This document shows, piece after piece, positions 1 through 9,398 of a stretch of 27,543 bases of DNA. The position numbers and the translations under genes are program-made. The notes under the pieces were generated by a model, which had not been told where the DNA came from, did no database searches, and was given only the letters and a program-made list of their open reading frames with translations. Location of the stretch: contig CAJMDR010000001.1 of assembly GCA_905212215.1 (NCBI GenBank), positions 1 to 27,543 on the forward strand, given 5' to 3'. This DNA is from an uncultured Porphyromonadaceae bacterium. Its GTDB lineage: Bacteria > Bacteroidota > Bacteroidia > Bacteroidales > Muribaculaceae. How positions within the stretch are numbered: the first letter of the stretch is position 1; every line of letters begins with the position of its first letter.

Positions 1-67
1 CTTCTTCACCGATAAATCGACCACCGCTTCCAAATTCCCTGCTGATTGTAATAATTTTATTTGCCAT
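1..67 (-). CDS. Cytidylate kinase-like family protein, N-terminal fragment cut by the window edge
   Basis: Reading leftward from an ATG at 67, the first 22 codons give MANKIITISREFGSGGRFIG followed by two glutamates, and the frame is open to the window edge. A hydrophobic strand followed by ISREFGSGG is the nucleotide-binding start of the cytidylate kinase-like family (Cytidylate_kin2), P-loop kinases related to CMP kinase whose substrate is often unknown. A perfect AGGAGG lies at 75-80, seven bases upstream of the ATG, which fixes the start and is unusual for Bacteroidetes, where strong Shine-Dalgarno sites are rare. The gene diverges from the giant GLUG gene across about 105 bases. Family assignment rests on the N-terminus only. 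Confidence 0.75.
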   Translation of the reverse strand, partial: MANKIITISREFGSGGRFIGEE

Positions 68-109
68 ATGTAAGCCTCCTCATTCAATTAAAATTTTTCT
101 TATTTCAGA

Positions 110-141
110 TTTGTATATATCGGAATTATTTCTTAATTTTG
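110..141 (+). promoter_or_regulatory. Canonical Bacteroidetes promoter for the GLUG-repeat gene
   Basis: A -33 TTTG at 110-113 is separated by exactly 20 bases from a -7 TAATTTTG (TAnnTTTG) at 134-141. This matches the consensus used by the primary sigma factor of Bacteroidetes. Transcription would start near 146-149, giving a leader of about 25 bases before the ATG at 173. Confidence 0.8.
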
Positions 142-172
142 CTCTTGAAAACTAACTCAATTAACCCCACAC

Positions 173-3100
173 ATGAAACTAACAAGACGCAGAGAACTCT
201 TGGCGGTGCTCGCGGCTTTGTTGCTCCCTTGGGCCGGTAATGCCTCAGTACCGGCAGACATCGACATCATGTCGCTGTTCCCCACAGGAAGCCAGACAAG
301 CCAGGCTCCGCTGAACCTCGTCAAAGCTCCGGCAGCTTCCATAGAGTTGCTGCCCCCTGGAATCCTTACGGAACAACCACGGCAAACAATGGAACTTGGC
401 CAGCAGGCAATTCCCGGATTCCCCCTTCCTGCACCACGTAGCCAGTATTCGGCAGCCGACCTTGCCGGACCAAGCGTAATGACGGCACGCTCACTGCGTT
501 CCGACAGCTTCGGCGACGACGGCAATTCGTGTACCATTACCCAAATTGAGGGTACCGACTCAATCAAAATCACAGGTTTCTGGAACAATGCCATCACCCT
601 CAAAGCAAAGGTAAACGCAGCAGAAGGTACCATAACCATTCCAAACCAGGTTGTGGGTCAGATGGTAGACAATGGCAATATCGACATCGCCTATTGCCTC
701 TCCAACGGCAAGCCTGACCGAAAGAAAGCTATTACCGGTATCATCAACTCCGATGGCTCCATCACCATCAACGACTGGTGGGGAATATATGTAGTAGCCG
801 GCACAAACAAAGACCGTTATGCCTTTGCAGGAGCCGACACTCGCATCATGAAGGCCAATGCCACCATGAGCTTCAACTTCCTTGATGGAGAGAAGGTTGA
901 CTTTAATGTCTATGTTACTCAGCCGTATAATAACCGTATATTGATTACCAACTTCGGTAACTACGGAATGACTGTCTATGTAGACCTCAACACCTCTCGT
1001 GGCGGAACAATTCCCGCACAGGTTGCTCGCCAGTATCCTGCCAACAAAGCAAACTTCATTACTTGCGCCATAGGTTCCTATGATGCTGCAGGTAATCCAG
1101 CCGGAATCACCGGCAACATCAACCTGATTCCTGCTGCAGAAGGTAACAATAATACCTTGTCATGGGGTAAGTGGACAGCTATCTCGCAGGGTACTCAGAA
1201 TATGTATTTCGGTGCCATAGTCGACGGCAAAATCACACTTAACCAAGGCACATTCACCTATCCTAAGCCTGTTACCGGCTTCCTGGAAGGCCAAGGAACA
1301 GCACAGTCACCGTATCTGATCCGCACCATGGACGACATGATACGACTTGCTCAGGGGGTGAATAATGTTCCAGAAAGCGAATTCAATGGTTTCCTCAATG
1401 GCATGAAATGCGCAAGGGTTTACCAAGGCAAGCATTTCCGCCTTGAAAACGACATAGATATGGGTTCCGCACTCTTCACTCCTATCGGAGCCGATGCACT
1501 TCATTACTTCGCAGGAACATTCGATGGTCAGAACCACACCATAAAGAATATTGCGATAAGCAGCAATACAGGTCTTGCAGCCCTCTTCGGTCTTGTAGAT
1601 CCGATGGGTACCGTCAAGAACCTCAAACTTGACAAACCCACTGTTACCTGCAACTTCCAGACAGCAGGCACAGTCTGCGGCTGGAGTTTCGGTGTAATCG
1701 AAAACTGCCATGTGACCAATGCCGACGTCACCAACTATGCCCGCATAGTGGGCGGTGTGGTAGGTGTAGGCCACGTAGTTAAGAACTGTACCGTCAGCGA
1801 CAGCCATATTCTCGGCGCCAACGGTAATCCCGGCGGCATAGCAGGAGCTATCGACAGCCTGATCACCGACTGCCACGTAATCAATACCAACGTAGTTGGA
1901 GCCACAGGAAATGCCGGGCTTCCGGCTGGTGGTGTAGTGGGTGGTATCACCAACGGCAAAGGCAGCAACCTCAGCTTCTCCGGAACAGTCGATACCCGTA
2001 CATATATGTGTACCATGAGTACAGGCGGTGTTGTAGGCGTACTCAGCAACTCCACGCTCGACCAGTCGTTTGCTACAGGCGAAGTGAAAGCTGGCCCAAC
2101 CGACAACTATAGCCGCTCTTCTGCTGCCGGTGGAGTGGCAGGCAAATGCTACGGCTCAGTAGTCGAAAACTGCTATTTTACCGGTTCTGTCTCAACATAC
2201 ACCAACCGCCGTGCAGGTGGTATCACAGGCTGGCTCACCAACGAAGTGGCAGGTACCGACACCATAGCACCTGTGGTCCGTAATTGCTACACTGCATCTC
2301 TCGTTACTTCCGAGACATATCTCTATGACAAAGAGAAGGAAGCCCGCGAAACCATTGGCTGGGTAGATGAAGGCTGTGACGCCACTCTCACCAATCTTTA
2401 TTATGACACGCAGCTCACCAATCTTAACTCAACCCGTTTCGGAAGCACCACAGCAAAAATGACTTCCGCTTCCGGTCTCCCCGGATTCGATGCCAATATC
2501 TGGTCTTATACCGCAGGACAATATCCGAGACTTAAAGTCAACGCCAACAGGCCTGAAGCATTGCATTCAGCATCGGCCATCATTCTTCCGGAACGCAGTA
2601 CTTTGAAGAAAATTTCAGGCAATGCAGATCTGCATCCCTTAGGAACTACTTCCTACAAACTGTATAACAATGGTTCTCTGAGTGACCAAGGACATTTCTG
2701 CAAAATCAACGGCAATAAGCTTGAGATTAGCGAAGACTTTGGAACCGACACACTCCGCGTCATCAACGGCAATACAGGCTATGACCTTGAAATCCGCATA
2801 GCTCCCGTACCGTTCGAGGGTGACGGCACAGAACAGAATCCGTTCCTTATCCGCACTAAGTCTGATCTCCAGACATTGGCACATGTCACCACAGAAGTTC
2901 TTCAGACTTTCCCCGACGACCACTTCCTGATGACCAACGACATCGACATGGAGGGGGACAGCACCTTCATCGGGATCTGTGCACAACCCGGTACAGCAGG
3001 TACATTCAATAAGTTCGCAGGAGTCTTCGACGGCGGCAACCATCGCATCAAGAATCTTCACATGCGCATGATAGTCTGGACTACCCGTCCTGAAGCAGAT

Positions 3101-6100
3101 AAAGATGGCCTCGGCACACCCAACTCCAAAGAATGTAACGGTGTCACCGGATTCTTTGGCAGACTTGCTCCCGAAGGCATAATCCGGAACCTCGTCATTG
3201 ATTCTTCGAGTGACTTCCAGTTCTGGTCCCGTTCCGGCGCTATAGTAGGCCAGAACGAAGGCCTTGTAGAGAATTGCCGCAACCATGCCGATGTCTGGGC
3301 TGCCTCAGGTTATCCCGGCGGCATAGTCGGAGAAAACCGCAAAGGCACAGTACGTCGTTGCTACAATGACGGCACCATCACCACCGGAGCCAACGGCGTA
3401 GGCGGTATCGTAGGTACCGGCAACGGACGCATAGAGGAATGTGTGAATGTCGGCACAGTACGCGCCATGATGTGGACACGTTTCCAGACCAACGAGAAAC
3501 AGATGTATCGTTGCGGCGGCATCCAGGGTGAGAACAGCGGCACAGACTTCTACAATTGCGTCAACTACGGTCACGTAGAAGGTTACAAAGAAGTCGGAGG
3601 TATAGCCGGACAGCTCGCCAACGTTACCTCTACCTCCGTACTCGGCCATAATGAACTTCACAACGTCATCAACCTCGGCGACCTCACTTCTACAGAGGAA
3701 GCAACCATTGGTTGCTTGGGCGGAACAGCCGGCACAACCGGCACTGTAGAAGGAGCATACTGGGACAGCCAGATAAGCATATACAAAGCACATGGCTCAC
3801 AGATGCTCAAAGGTTCGGAAGGCATCACTACAGCAATGCTTACCTCCGGCACACCTCTCAAAGGCTTCGATGCCGAAATATGGGACTTCGCCAAGGACAA
3901 ATATCCGGTTCCGGCATGGTGTGCCGACGAACCTATGCTCCAGCATGCACGTAGTCTTATAGTGAATATCAACGAAGGCTACCGTTCCAGCAACTTCCAT
4001 GGCACTGCAAGACTCATGGGTCTTTCCGGCCATACATGGACTCTTTCCGAGAACTCACCCTATACCATCAACGGAGGCCAGCTCTCGGCGCCCACAACAG
4101 TCACAGAACGAGTAGAAGGTGTTCTCTACGGCACAAGCGGCAAGTATAAGCGCACCATCTCCCTGACCACCAATCTCCCCGTTCCTTTGGCCGGAAACGG
4201 CACAGAATCTGATCCTTATCAGATCAAAACAGTAGACGACTGGACCAAGCTTGCCAATTATATCCCGACAGCCAAGGATAACTTCTCCGGCAAGTACATA
4301 AAGGTGATGAACGACATAGACTTTGAAGGCGCCCCCTTCAAACCACTCTTTATCGGCACTTCAGCCCTTGAAGGCACCCTCGACGGCGGCAACTTCACAC
4401 TGAAGAACATCAAATATGCCGCTGTAAACAGCTACGAGGCAGTCATCGGAGTAGTGGAGATTACCGGAGTGCTGAAAAACTTCCGCGCCCAAGGTGAAAT
4501 AACCACAGCTGTTGCAAATACCGGAGGCACTACAGCAAAAGTTTATGGCACAATCGTCAACTGTGAGAACCAGATGAATGTTACCGCCACCAAAGGTGCG
4601 GGACATTCCGGTTTCGGTTACGTTTATGGTGGCGCAAGATTCGAGAAGGTCAGCAACCGAGCCACCATCACGGGTGCCAATGGACAGCTTGCCGGCCTTT
4701 CACACAATGTATCGGCTGAAGGCGTGGTGTTCACCGACTGTGTCAACTACGGCACAATCAAGTCCACCTCAACCTCTACAAGTTGCAACAATTTCGGCGG
4801 ACTTGTCGCTATATGCTATCCTGTCACCTTCATCAACTGCCGCAACGAAGGTAAGTTCGAGTTTACCAAACCAGATGGCACACAATGGGTAGGCGGTATC
4901 ATAGGAAGTGCCAACTCTTCCTCAACACCGAAACAATATCTGACTCTTATCAATTGCGAAAACAAGACAGATATCATTGGTAAAGCCAACTTGGCAGGTA
5001 TCGTGGCAAACATGGCCAGCCAGAACTGCAAGCAGTATATCGAGAACTGTGTTAACAGAGGCAATATCTCAGCCATCTCCACCACTTCTGTCTCGAGTGC
5101 ACCTACAGCCGGTATAACCGGCTTCTTCACCCCGAACACAATCATCCGCGGATGTGTGAACTACGGAAAGATTTCTTCGCAGAAGAACGTCTGGGCAGCA
5201 GGAATAGCACCTTACTATAAGGGTACAGCAACCGAGGCTACACAGATCCGTATAGTAGACTGCCATAACTACGGCGACATAGAAGCACTCGGCAATCAGG
5301 GCGCAGGTATCGTGGGCTGTGGCAATGCATGGCTTCACATCGACTCTTGTTCCAATACCGGTACCGTTACCGGCGGCTTTGGTCTGGCAGGTATAGTAAG
5401 CAACTTCAGCGGCAATGGCATGAAAGTGACACACTGCTGGAACGAAGGCAATATCTCCACTACCGTCTACCGTGCCGGCGGCATAGCAGGTTGGGGTAAT
5501 ACAGAAGGTGAGATTTCCGACTGCTTCAACACAGGCGACATCTCCACTTCCAGCACCATCAAGGGTACATCCAACACTTCCGGTTCAGCCATAGGCGGCA
5601 TAGCCGGATACTCAGGATGCCACATCATACGTTGCTATAACCTCGGCACCGTAGCTGGCGCATCGCAGGTAGGCGGTATTGTAGGTCTGACCTTCAAGAA
5701 CCGCACGCAGCTCAAAGACTGCTACAATGCAGGTGAAATAGTTGCCGATGCCGATACCTGTGGTTCCTTAGTAGGTATCAACACCACGGCAAATGGTTCG
5801 AACTGGAACACAGGCAACAAGATAGAGAATTGCTTCTATGTACCGCAGGAAATGAACCTAACAAATGATGTCCTCGGCACATTAAAGAGCTATAGGGACC
5901 TTTGCACACTCAGCATGGGAGAAGGATGGATCAACGGTGACAACTACTCACTTCCCTATCTTTCATCCCTTGACAATGAAGTAGCCCGTCTGTGGTCGGC
6001 ATGGATTGTTCCAGATGGCAATGACAACTTCAAGAACATTACCTACAACTTCTCGGTTGGCTTGCCTCAGGGAGTGGTCTGGAGCGCCAATATCCCGCAA

Positions 6101-6385
6101 CTCAGCTTTATTGGCAACCGTGCCCGGTTCACGGCACCTTACAAGGGAGCTCTGGAACTGACAGCCACCTTAGGAGAACGCAGCCGCAAGTTCAACCTTA
6201 ACGTCACCAACGCCACCGGTGTTGACGGCATAGATGGTGACGGAGCTGCCGTTGTAAGCGAGATGTGGTTCACCACCGAAGGTGTGCGCATAGCCAAACC
6301 TTCCACAGGAAACAGAGGAATATATGTTGTTAAACGCAAATATTCCAACGGTACCGTCCGCAGCGAGAAGGTTATAGTAAAATAA
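173..6385 (+). CDS. Giant exported GLUG-repeat (beta-helix/adhesin-like) protein with type IX-like C-terminal tail
   Basis: This 2070-residue protein begins with a signal peptide (basic MKLTRRRELL, then a hydrophobic core, likely cut after GNA near residue 24). Residues about 70-370 look like two all-beta domains, the first containing ITGFWNNAITLKAKV. Three large modules follow, starting near residues 373, 883 and 1340. Each opens with G(Q/D/N)GT-x-(Q/S)-x-P-(Y/F)-x-I-(R/K)T, continues with a NDIDxxG motif and F(A/D)G-x-(F/L)DG(Q/G)N, and then has many GLUG-type repeats such as GGIVG, GGIAG and N(Y/V)G-x-(I/V). Such arrays are expected to form surface beta-helix folds; adhesion or glycan contact is plausible but unproven. 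The last 45 residues end in GIYVVKRKYSNGTVRSEKVI, resembling a type IX sorting domain, so export through the outer membrane is inferred. The gene stands alone between its own promoter and terminator. Confidence 0.85.
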   Translation: MKLTRRRELLAVLAALLLPWAGNASVPADIDIMSLFPTGSQTSQAPLNLVKAPAASIELLPPGILTEQPRQTMELGQQAIPGFPLPAPRSQYSAADLAGPSVMTARSLRSDSFGDDGNSCTITQIEGTDSIKITGFWNNAITLKAKVNAAEGTITIPNQVVGQMVDNGNIDIAYCLSNGKPDRKKAITGIINSDGSITINDWWGIYVVAGTNKDRYAFAGADTRIMKANATMSFNFLDGEKVDFNVYVTQPYNNRILITNFGNYGMTVYVDLNTSRGGTIPAQVARQYPANKANFITCAIGSYDAAGNPAGITGNINLIPAAEGNNNTLSWGKWTAISQGTQNMYFGAIVDGKITLNQGTFTYPKPVTGFLEGQGTAQSPYLIRTMDDMIRLAQGVNNVPESEFNGFLNGMKCARVYQGKHFRLENDIDMGSALFTPIGADALHYFAGTFDGQNHTIKNIAISSNTGLAALFGLVDPMGTVKNLKLDKPTVTCNFQTAGTVCGWSFGVIENCHVTNADVTNYARIVGGVVGVGHVVKNCTVSDSHILGANGNPGGIAGAIDSLITDCHVINTNVVGATGNAGLPAGGVVGGITNGKGSNLSFSGTVDTRTYMCTMSTGGVVGVLSNSTLDQSFATGEVKAGPTDNYSRSSAAGGVAGKCYGSVVENCYFTGSVSTYTNRRAGGITGWLTNEVAGTDTIAPVVRNCYTASLVTSETYLYDKEKEARETIGWVDEGCDATLTNLYYDTQLTNLNSTRFGSTTAKMTSASGLPGFDANIWSYTAGQYPRLKVNANRPEALHSASAIILPERSTLKKISGNADLHPLGTTSYKLYNNGSLSDQGHFCKINGNKLEISEDFGTDTLRVINGNTGYDLEIRIAPVPFEGDGTEQNPFLIRTKSDLQTLAHVTTEVLQTFPDDHFLMTNDIDMEGDSTFIGICAQPGTAGTFNKFAGVFDGGNHRIKNLHMRMIVWTTRPEADKDGLGTPNSKECNGVTGFFGRLAPEGIIRNLVIDSSSDFQFWSRSGAIVGQNEGLVENCRNHADVWAASGYPGGIVGENRKGTVRRCYNDGTITTGANGVGGIVGTGNGRIEECVNVGTVRAMMWTRFQTNEKQMYRCGGIQGENSGTDFYNCVNYGHVEGYKEVGGIAGQLANVTSTSVLGHNELHNVINLGDLTSTEEATIGCLGGTAGTTGTVEGAYWDSQISIYKAHGSQMLKGSEGITTAMLTSGTPLKGFDAEIWDFAKDKYPVPAWCADEPMLQHARSLIVNINEGYRSSNFHGTARLMGLSGHTWTLSENSPYTINGGQLSAPTTVTERVEGVLYGTSGKYKRTISLTTNLPVPLAGNGTESDPYQIKTVDDWTKLANYIPTAKDNFSGKYIKVMNDIDFEGAPFKPLFIGTSALEGTLDGGNFTLKNIKYAAVNSYEAVIGVVEITGVLKNFRAQGEITTAVANTGGTTAKVYGTIVNCENQMNVTATKGAGHSGFGYVYGGARFEKVSNRATITGANGQLAGLSHNVSAEGVVFTDCVNYGTIKSTSTSTSCNNFGGLVAICYPVTFINCRNEGKFEFTKPDGTQWVGGIIGSANSSSTPKQYLTLINCENKTDIIGKANLAGIVANMASQNCKQYIENCVNRGNISAISTTSVSSAPTAGITGFFTPNTIIRGCVNYGKISSQKNVWAAGIAPYYKGTATEATQIRIVDCHNYGDIEALGNQGAGIVGCGNAWLHIDSCSNTGTVTGGFGLAGIVSNFSGNGMKVTHCWNEGNISTTVYRAGGIAGWGNTEGEISDCFNTGDISTSSTIKGTSNTSGSAIGGIAGYSGCHIIRCYNLGTVAGASQVGGIVGLTFKNRTQLKDCYNAGEIVADADTCGSLVGINTTANGSNWNTGNKIENCFYVPQEMNLTNDVLGTLKSYRDLCTLSMGEGWINGDNYSLPYLSSLDNEVARLWSAWIVPDGNDNFKNITYNFSVGLPQGVVWSANIPQLSFIGNRARFTAPYKGALELTATLGERSRKFNLNVTNATGVDGIDGDGAAVVSEMWFTTEGVRIAKPSTGNRGIYVVKRKYSNGTVRSEKVIVK

Positions 6386-6398
6386 AAACCCAATGATA

Positions 6399-6443
6399 GA
6401 AAACCGGTGTGCCTTTCTGAAGACACGCCGGTTTTCATTTTTT
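6399..6443 (+). terminator. Strong rho-independent terminator after the GLUG gene
   Basis: Arm 6399-6411 (GAAAACCGGTGTG) pairs with 6424-6436 over 13 pairs, with one G-U wobble at 6408/6427. It is followed by ATTTTTT ending at 6443. Reversed, it could also serve the convergent malic enzyme gene, because an A-rich stretch precedes it. Confidence 0.88.
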
Positions 6444-6449
6444 ATTAGA

Positions 6450-6467
6450 CAAGAGGCAAGCCTCTTG
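6450..6467. repeat. Short perfect inverted repeat in the convergent intergenic gap
   Basis: CAAGAGGC at 6450-6457, AA, then GCCTCTTG at 6460-6467 form a perfect 8-bp inverted repeat. It sits between the GLUG terminator and the end of the malic enzyme gene. There is no T-run on either side, so it may assist termination or be a protein site; its role is unknown. Confidence 0.5.
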
Positions 6468-6560
6468 CACTGGAAACAAAAGCTGACAGAAAACAGGAAT
6501 GATTTTTGGTTAGTTGGAGATTAGAGAATTATAGTTTTGAGAATGGTGGTCGCAGATAGG

Positions 6561-7865
6561 TCAGAGAGCCATTTGTGGAACTGAGAGTTCGTGTCCAAGA
6601 AGAATCTTCAGTCTGTTTTGATAGCCTTTGAAATCTTCTATCGGTTTCTGCGCCACTCCTGTGTCGGCAGCAGCTTTTGCTACAGCAGAAGCCACATCAG
6701 GCAACAATCGCGGATCCATGGGTTTCGGCAATATGTATTCCCTTCCGAAAGAAAAATGCTTCCCTCCAAAAGCTCTTTCCACACTTCTCGGCACAGGCAG
6801 TTTAGCAATAGCAGCTATTGCACGGCAGGCTGCAATTTTCATCGGCTCGTTGATGGCAGTCGCTCTGCAATCGAGAGCACCACGGAAGATATAGGGAAAA
6901 CCAAGTACATTGTTCACCTGATTCGGGAAATCACTTCTTCCTGTAGCCACAATAGCTTCGGGCACTGTCTCCTTGGCAAGATTGTAATCAATTTCCGGAT
7001 CTGGATTTGCAAGAGCGAAAATAATCGGTTTAGGGGCCATAGAACGCACCATTTCCGGTGTCACTACATTCTTCACACTAAGACCGAGAAATACATCGGA
7101 GTCCTTCATCGCCTCTGCCAAAGTATGGATGTTGCGTTCGGTAGCAAATTCCAACTTGAACTCGTTCAAATCCACACCTCTGTCGCGACGTATGACACCC
7201 TTGCTGTCGCACATCACAATATTCTCTTTCTTCACTCCCAATTCCATATAGAATCGAGTGCATGCCACTGCGGCAGCTCCGGCACCATTCACCACCACCT
7301 TCACCTTATCTATCTCCTTACCTTGCAGCTCAAGAGCATTGAGCAAAGCAGCCCCGGAAATTATTGCGGTGCCATGCTGGTCATCGTGCATTACGGGAAT
7401 ATCACATTCCTCTTTTAACCGCTTCTCGATATAGAAACACTGAGGGGAACGAATGTCTTCGAGATTTATGCCCCCGAACCCGGGCGCGAGTGCTTTCACC
7501 GTCTCCACCATCTTGTCTATATCGTCAAGATCCAGTTCGAGGTCAAAGGCATCTACACCGGCGAAAATCTTGAAAAGCAAAGCTTTGCCTTCCATAACCG
7601 GTTTTGCGGCTTTAGCACCAATGTTTCCGAGTCCAAGGACAGCAGTACCATTACTTATTACCGCCACGAGGTTTCCCTTATCAGTGTAACGGTAAATGTC
7701 TTGCTGATTATCCTTGATAGCAAGACAAGGCCACGCTACCCCGGGAGAATAAGCCAACGACAAGTCACGCTGGTCGGCATAGGGTTTTGTGGGCATCACT
7801 TCTATCTTGCCCGGACGTATTGCTTCATGGTAATGGAGGGCAAGTTCCTTGTCGGTCGTTTTCAT
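6561..7865 (-). CDS. maeB: NAD(P)-dependent malic enzyme (oxaloacetate-decarboxylating), single-domain form
   Basis: Malic enzyme converts malate to pyruvate and CO2 while reducing NAD(P)+, linking the C4 pathway to pyruvate in the cytoplasm. The 434-residue protein carries [11 protein letters not shown] near residue 38 (catalytic Tyr region), [18 protein letters not shown] at about 78-95, FDLELD and NLEDI (metal-binding acids) at 108-138, [10 protein letters not shown] at 158-167 and a Rossmann loop [12 protein letters not shown] near 192-203. It ends shortly after the catalytic and NAD domains. The longer MaeB proteins of about 760 residues carry a phosphotransacetylase-like domain that is missing here, and the 175 bases downstream cannot hold one. 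The gene converges on the GLUG gene and diverges from the propeller-like gene. No TAnnTTTG box was seen upstream of it. Cofactor preference cannot be read from the sequence. Confidence 0.93.
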   Translation of the reverse strand: MKTTDKELALHYHEAIRPGKIEVMPTKPYADQRDLSLAYSPGVAWPCLAIKDNQQDIYRYTDKGNLVAVISNGTAVLGLGNIGAKAAKPVMEGKALLFKIFAGVDAFDLELDLDDIDKMVETVKALAPGFGGINLEDIRSPQCFYIEKRLKEECDIPVMHDDQHGTAIISGAALLNALELQGKEIDKVKVVVNGAGAAAVACTRFYMELGVKKENIVMCDSKGVIRRDRGVDLNEFKLEFATERNIHTLAEAMKDSDVFLGLSVKNVVTPEMVRSMAPKPIIFALANPDPEIDYNLAKETVPEAIVATGRSDFPNQVNNVLGFPYIFRGALDCRATAINEPMKIAACRAIAAIAKLPVPRSVERAFGGKHFSFGREYILPKPMDPRLLPDVASAVAKAAADTGVAQKPIEDFKGYQNRLKILLGHELSVPQMAL

Positions 7866-7991
7866 ACAATATTAACACTTACATGGCTAAGTAAGTTTCA
7901 GTCAGACCACCTATATTAAAAAAGCCTAAAGAAATAATCCTGAAGAGAAATTTCGCTTGTGAATAATAGCCGTGCATAATAAAATTTTCGT

Positions 7992-7999
7992 TACCTTTG
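7992..7999 (+). promoter_or_regulatory. -7 promoter box for the beta-propeller-like gene
   Basis: TACCTTTG fits TAnnTTTG. No clear -33 TTTG lies 19-21 bases upstream. Transcription would start near 8004, 20 bases before the ATG at 8024. The box overlaps an in-frame TTG at 7997 and so argues against that codon as the translation start. Confidence 0.6.
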
Positions 8000-8023
8000 C
8001 GAAGTCAACGAATACTACGGGAT

Positions 8024-9319
8024 ATGAAACAAATAATCCTCATATTCAGTCTGCTCATAAGCAGTCTAATAGCTTACGGAGGACCTGCCGAAGAAGCAGG
8101 CAGATTGTTGCGACAGGCCAGAGAAGCGATGCAGAAGTATGATTTCAGCACCGCCGCCACACGCTATTCCGCATATCAGGCAGCGCTAAAGAAAGCAGGT
8201 ATGCCTGTGGACTCCCTCGCAAGAGAAGAAAACAGTGCCATCAGCAGACTAAAGAACGCTCTTGAAAGTGTAGAGGATCTGATAATCTTCGACAGCCTCA
8301 ACATTCAGATACTTGTTCTGGAAGTTGACGACACATTGGCAGAAGAAGACCTGAATGCCCGGATATTCAGTAACCGATGGAATGCCATCATTGACAACCT
8401 TCATCTACCCGCTGAGGCGGGCAGATTTGTCCGTGCTACGGAAATACCTTTCATTACCAATGCCGAAGAAGTAGATGGTCCGGTCTACATCAATGCCGAT
8501 GGCACCACCGCTATATGGTCGGCACCCGGACCGCGTGGTGAGAATGTTCTATACGAGGGAACCCGTATGGCCGACGGGACCTGGCAGACAGAGAGTGTAA
8601 ACAACATTCCTGCTCCAGCATATTCACCGTTCCTGCTTGACGATGGCCTCACCTTATACTATACTTCCGACAATTATCAGACCTTGGGAGGCAGGGATGT
8701 GATGATGTCTACCCGCAACAGCATCACTGAAGACTGGCGTCAGCCACAGAACTTGGGTATGCCATACAATTCACCCTTCGACGAACTGCTGTTTGCCATA
8801 GATGCCACCGACAGCATAGGCTGGCTTGTCACCACCCGTAATTTCCTTGACGGGGATTCCGCTACAATTTATTATTTCATCCCGTCCGACACCCGCCGAA
8901 ATCTTGACGACCTTGAAAACGTTACCCAACATGCCCGCATAAGTTCCATAGCTGACACCTGGCCAGAAGGATTCTCCCCTACAGATAAGATTGCCCTGAA
9001 GAACTCAATAAAACCTGCGACAGCAAAAGTCGAAACGACTGAATTCGTACTTCATCTGCCTGATGGCACGACTTTTACATGCTATGACCAATTGAAGAAC
9101 GACAAGGCGAGACGAGCAATGAAAGAGTATCTTGAAGCGGCAGATAAGGTTACTAAGACCGAAAACGAACTGAACGGCATGTATGATGAATATAGCCGTA
9201 ACGGAAGGACGAGCGAGCTTGCTGACGTCATCAACAAAACTGAGGTCAACCTGGATTACCTTCGTGCTGATGCCACGCGGAAACTTAACCGAGTTTACAA
9301 GTATCTCGGCTTCAAATAA
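8024..9319 (+). CDS. Exported PD40/WD40-like beta-propeller protein of unknown function
   Basis: From the ATG at 8024 the product is 431 residues and begins with a signal peptide (MKQIILIFSLLISSLIAYGG). An in-frame TTG nine codons upstream falls inside the promoter box and was rejected. Residues about 20-100 are helical (LLRQAREAMQKYDFSTAATR) and resemble a TPR-like or coiled region. Residues about 145-300 hold propeller-like strands of the PD40 kind: VYINADGTTAIWSAPG, SPFLLDDGLTLYYTSDN, GGRDVMMSTR and SPFDELLFAIDA. The last 70 residues are charged and probably coiled coil. PD40 domains occur in TolB-like and OmpA-associated envelope proteins, so a periplasmic or outer-membrane-facing role is likely; the ligand is unknown. 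It lies 79 bases upstream of cstA with no terminator between them and may be cotranscribed. Confidence 0.75.
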   Translation: MKQIILIFSLLISSLIAYGGPAEEAGRLLRQAREAMQKYDFSTAATRYSAYQAALKKAGMPVDSLAREENSAISRLKNALESVEDLIIFDSLNIQILVLEVDDTLAEEDLNARIFSNRWNAIIDNLHLPAEAGRFVRATEIPFITNAEEVDGPVYINADGTTAIWSAPGPRGENVLYEGTRMADGTWQTESVNNIPAPAYSPFLLDDGLTLYYTSDNYQTLGGRDVMMSTRNSITEDWRQPQNLGMPYNSPFDELLFAIDATDSIGWLVTTRNFLDGDSATIYYFIPSDTRRNLDDLENVTQHARISSIADTWPEGFSPTDKIALKNSIKPATAKVETTEFVLHLPDGTTFTCYDQLKNDKARRAMKEYLEAADKVTKTENELNGMYDEYSRNGRTSELADVINKTEVNLDYLRADATRKLNRVYKYLGFK

Positions 9320-9398
9320 GAGGCATGCCCAATGAGCATAGGGCAACATACTTAACACATAAACAGACGAACTTTAGAACTGACAAATAACAACAGAG

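Noticed and set aside
1307..5434. Several long reading frames on the minus strand inside the GLUG gene (for example 1307-1876, 2639-3286, 5069-5434)
   Set aside because: They are antisense shadows of a repetitive, strongly coding plus-strand gene. Their products are low-complexity with no motifs, signal or ribosome site.
6591..7418. A 275-codon plus-strand frame opposite the malic enzyme gene
   Set aside because: The minus-strand frame encodes a complete malic enzyme with all motifs; the antisense product is Ser/His/Cys-rich and shows no domain.
7997..8023. TTG start for the beta-propeller-like gene
   Set aside because: The codon is part of the TACCTTTG promoter box, upstream of the expected transcription start, and the signal peptide begins at the ATG at 8024.
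9330..9351. Weak hairpin (TGCCC with GGGCA) between the propeller-like gene and cstA
   Set aside because: Only a five-pair stem and no T-run; likely chance, and the genes are probably cotranscribed.
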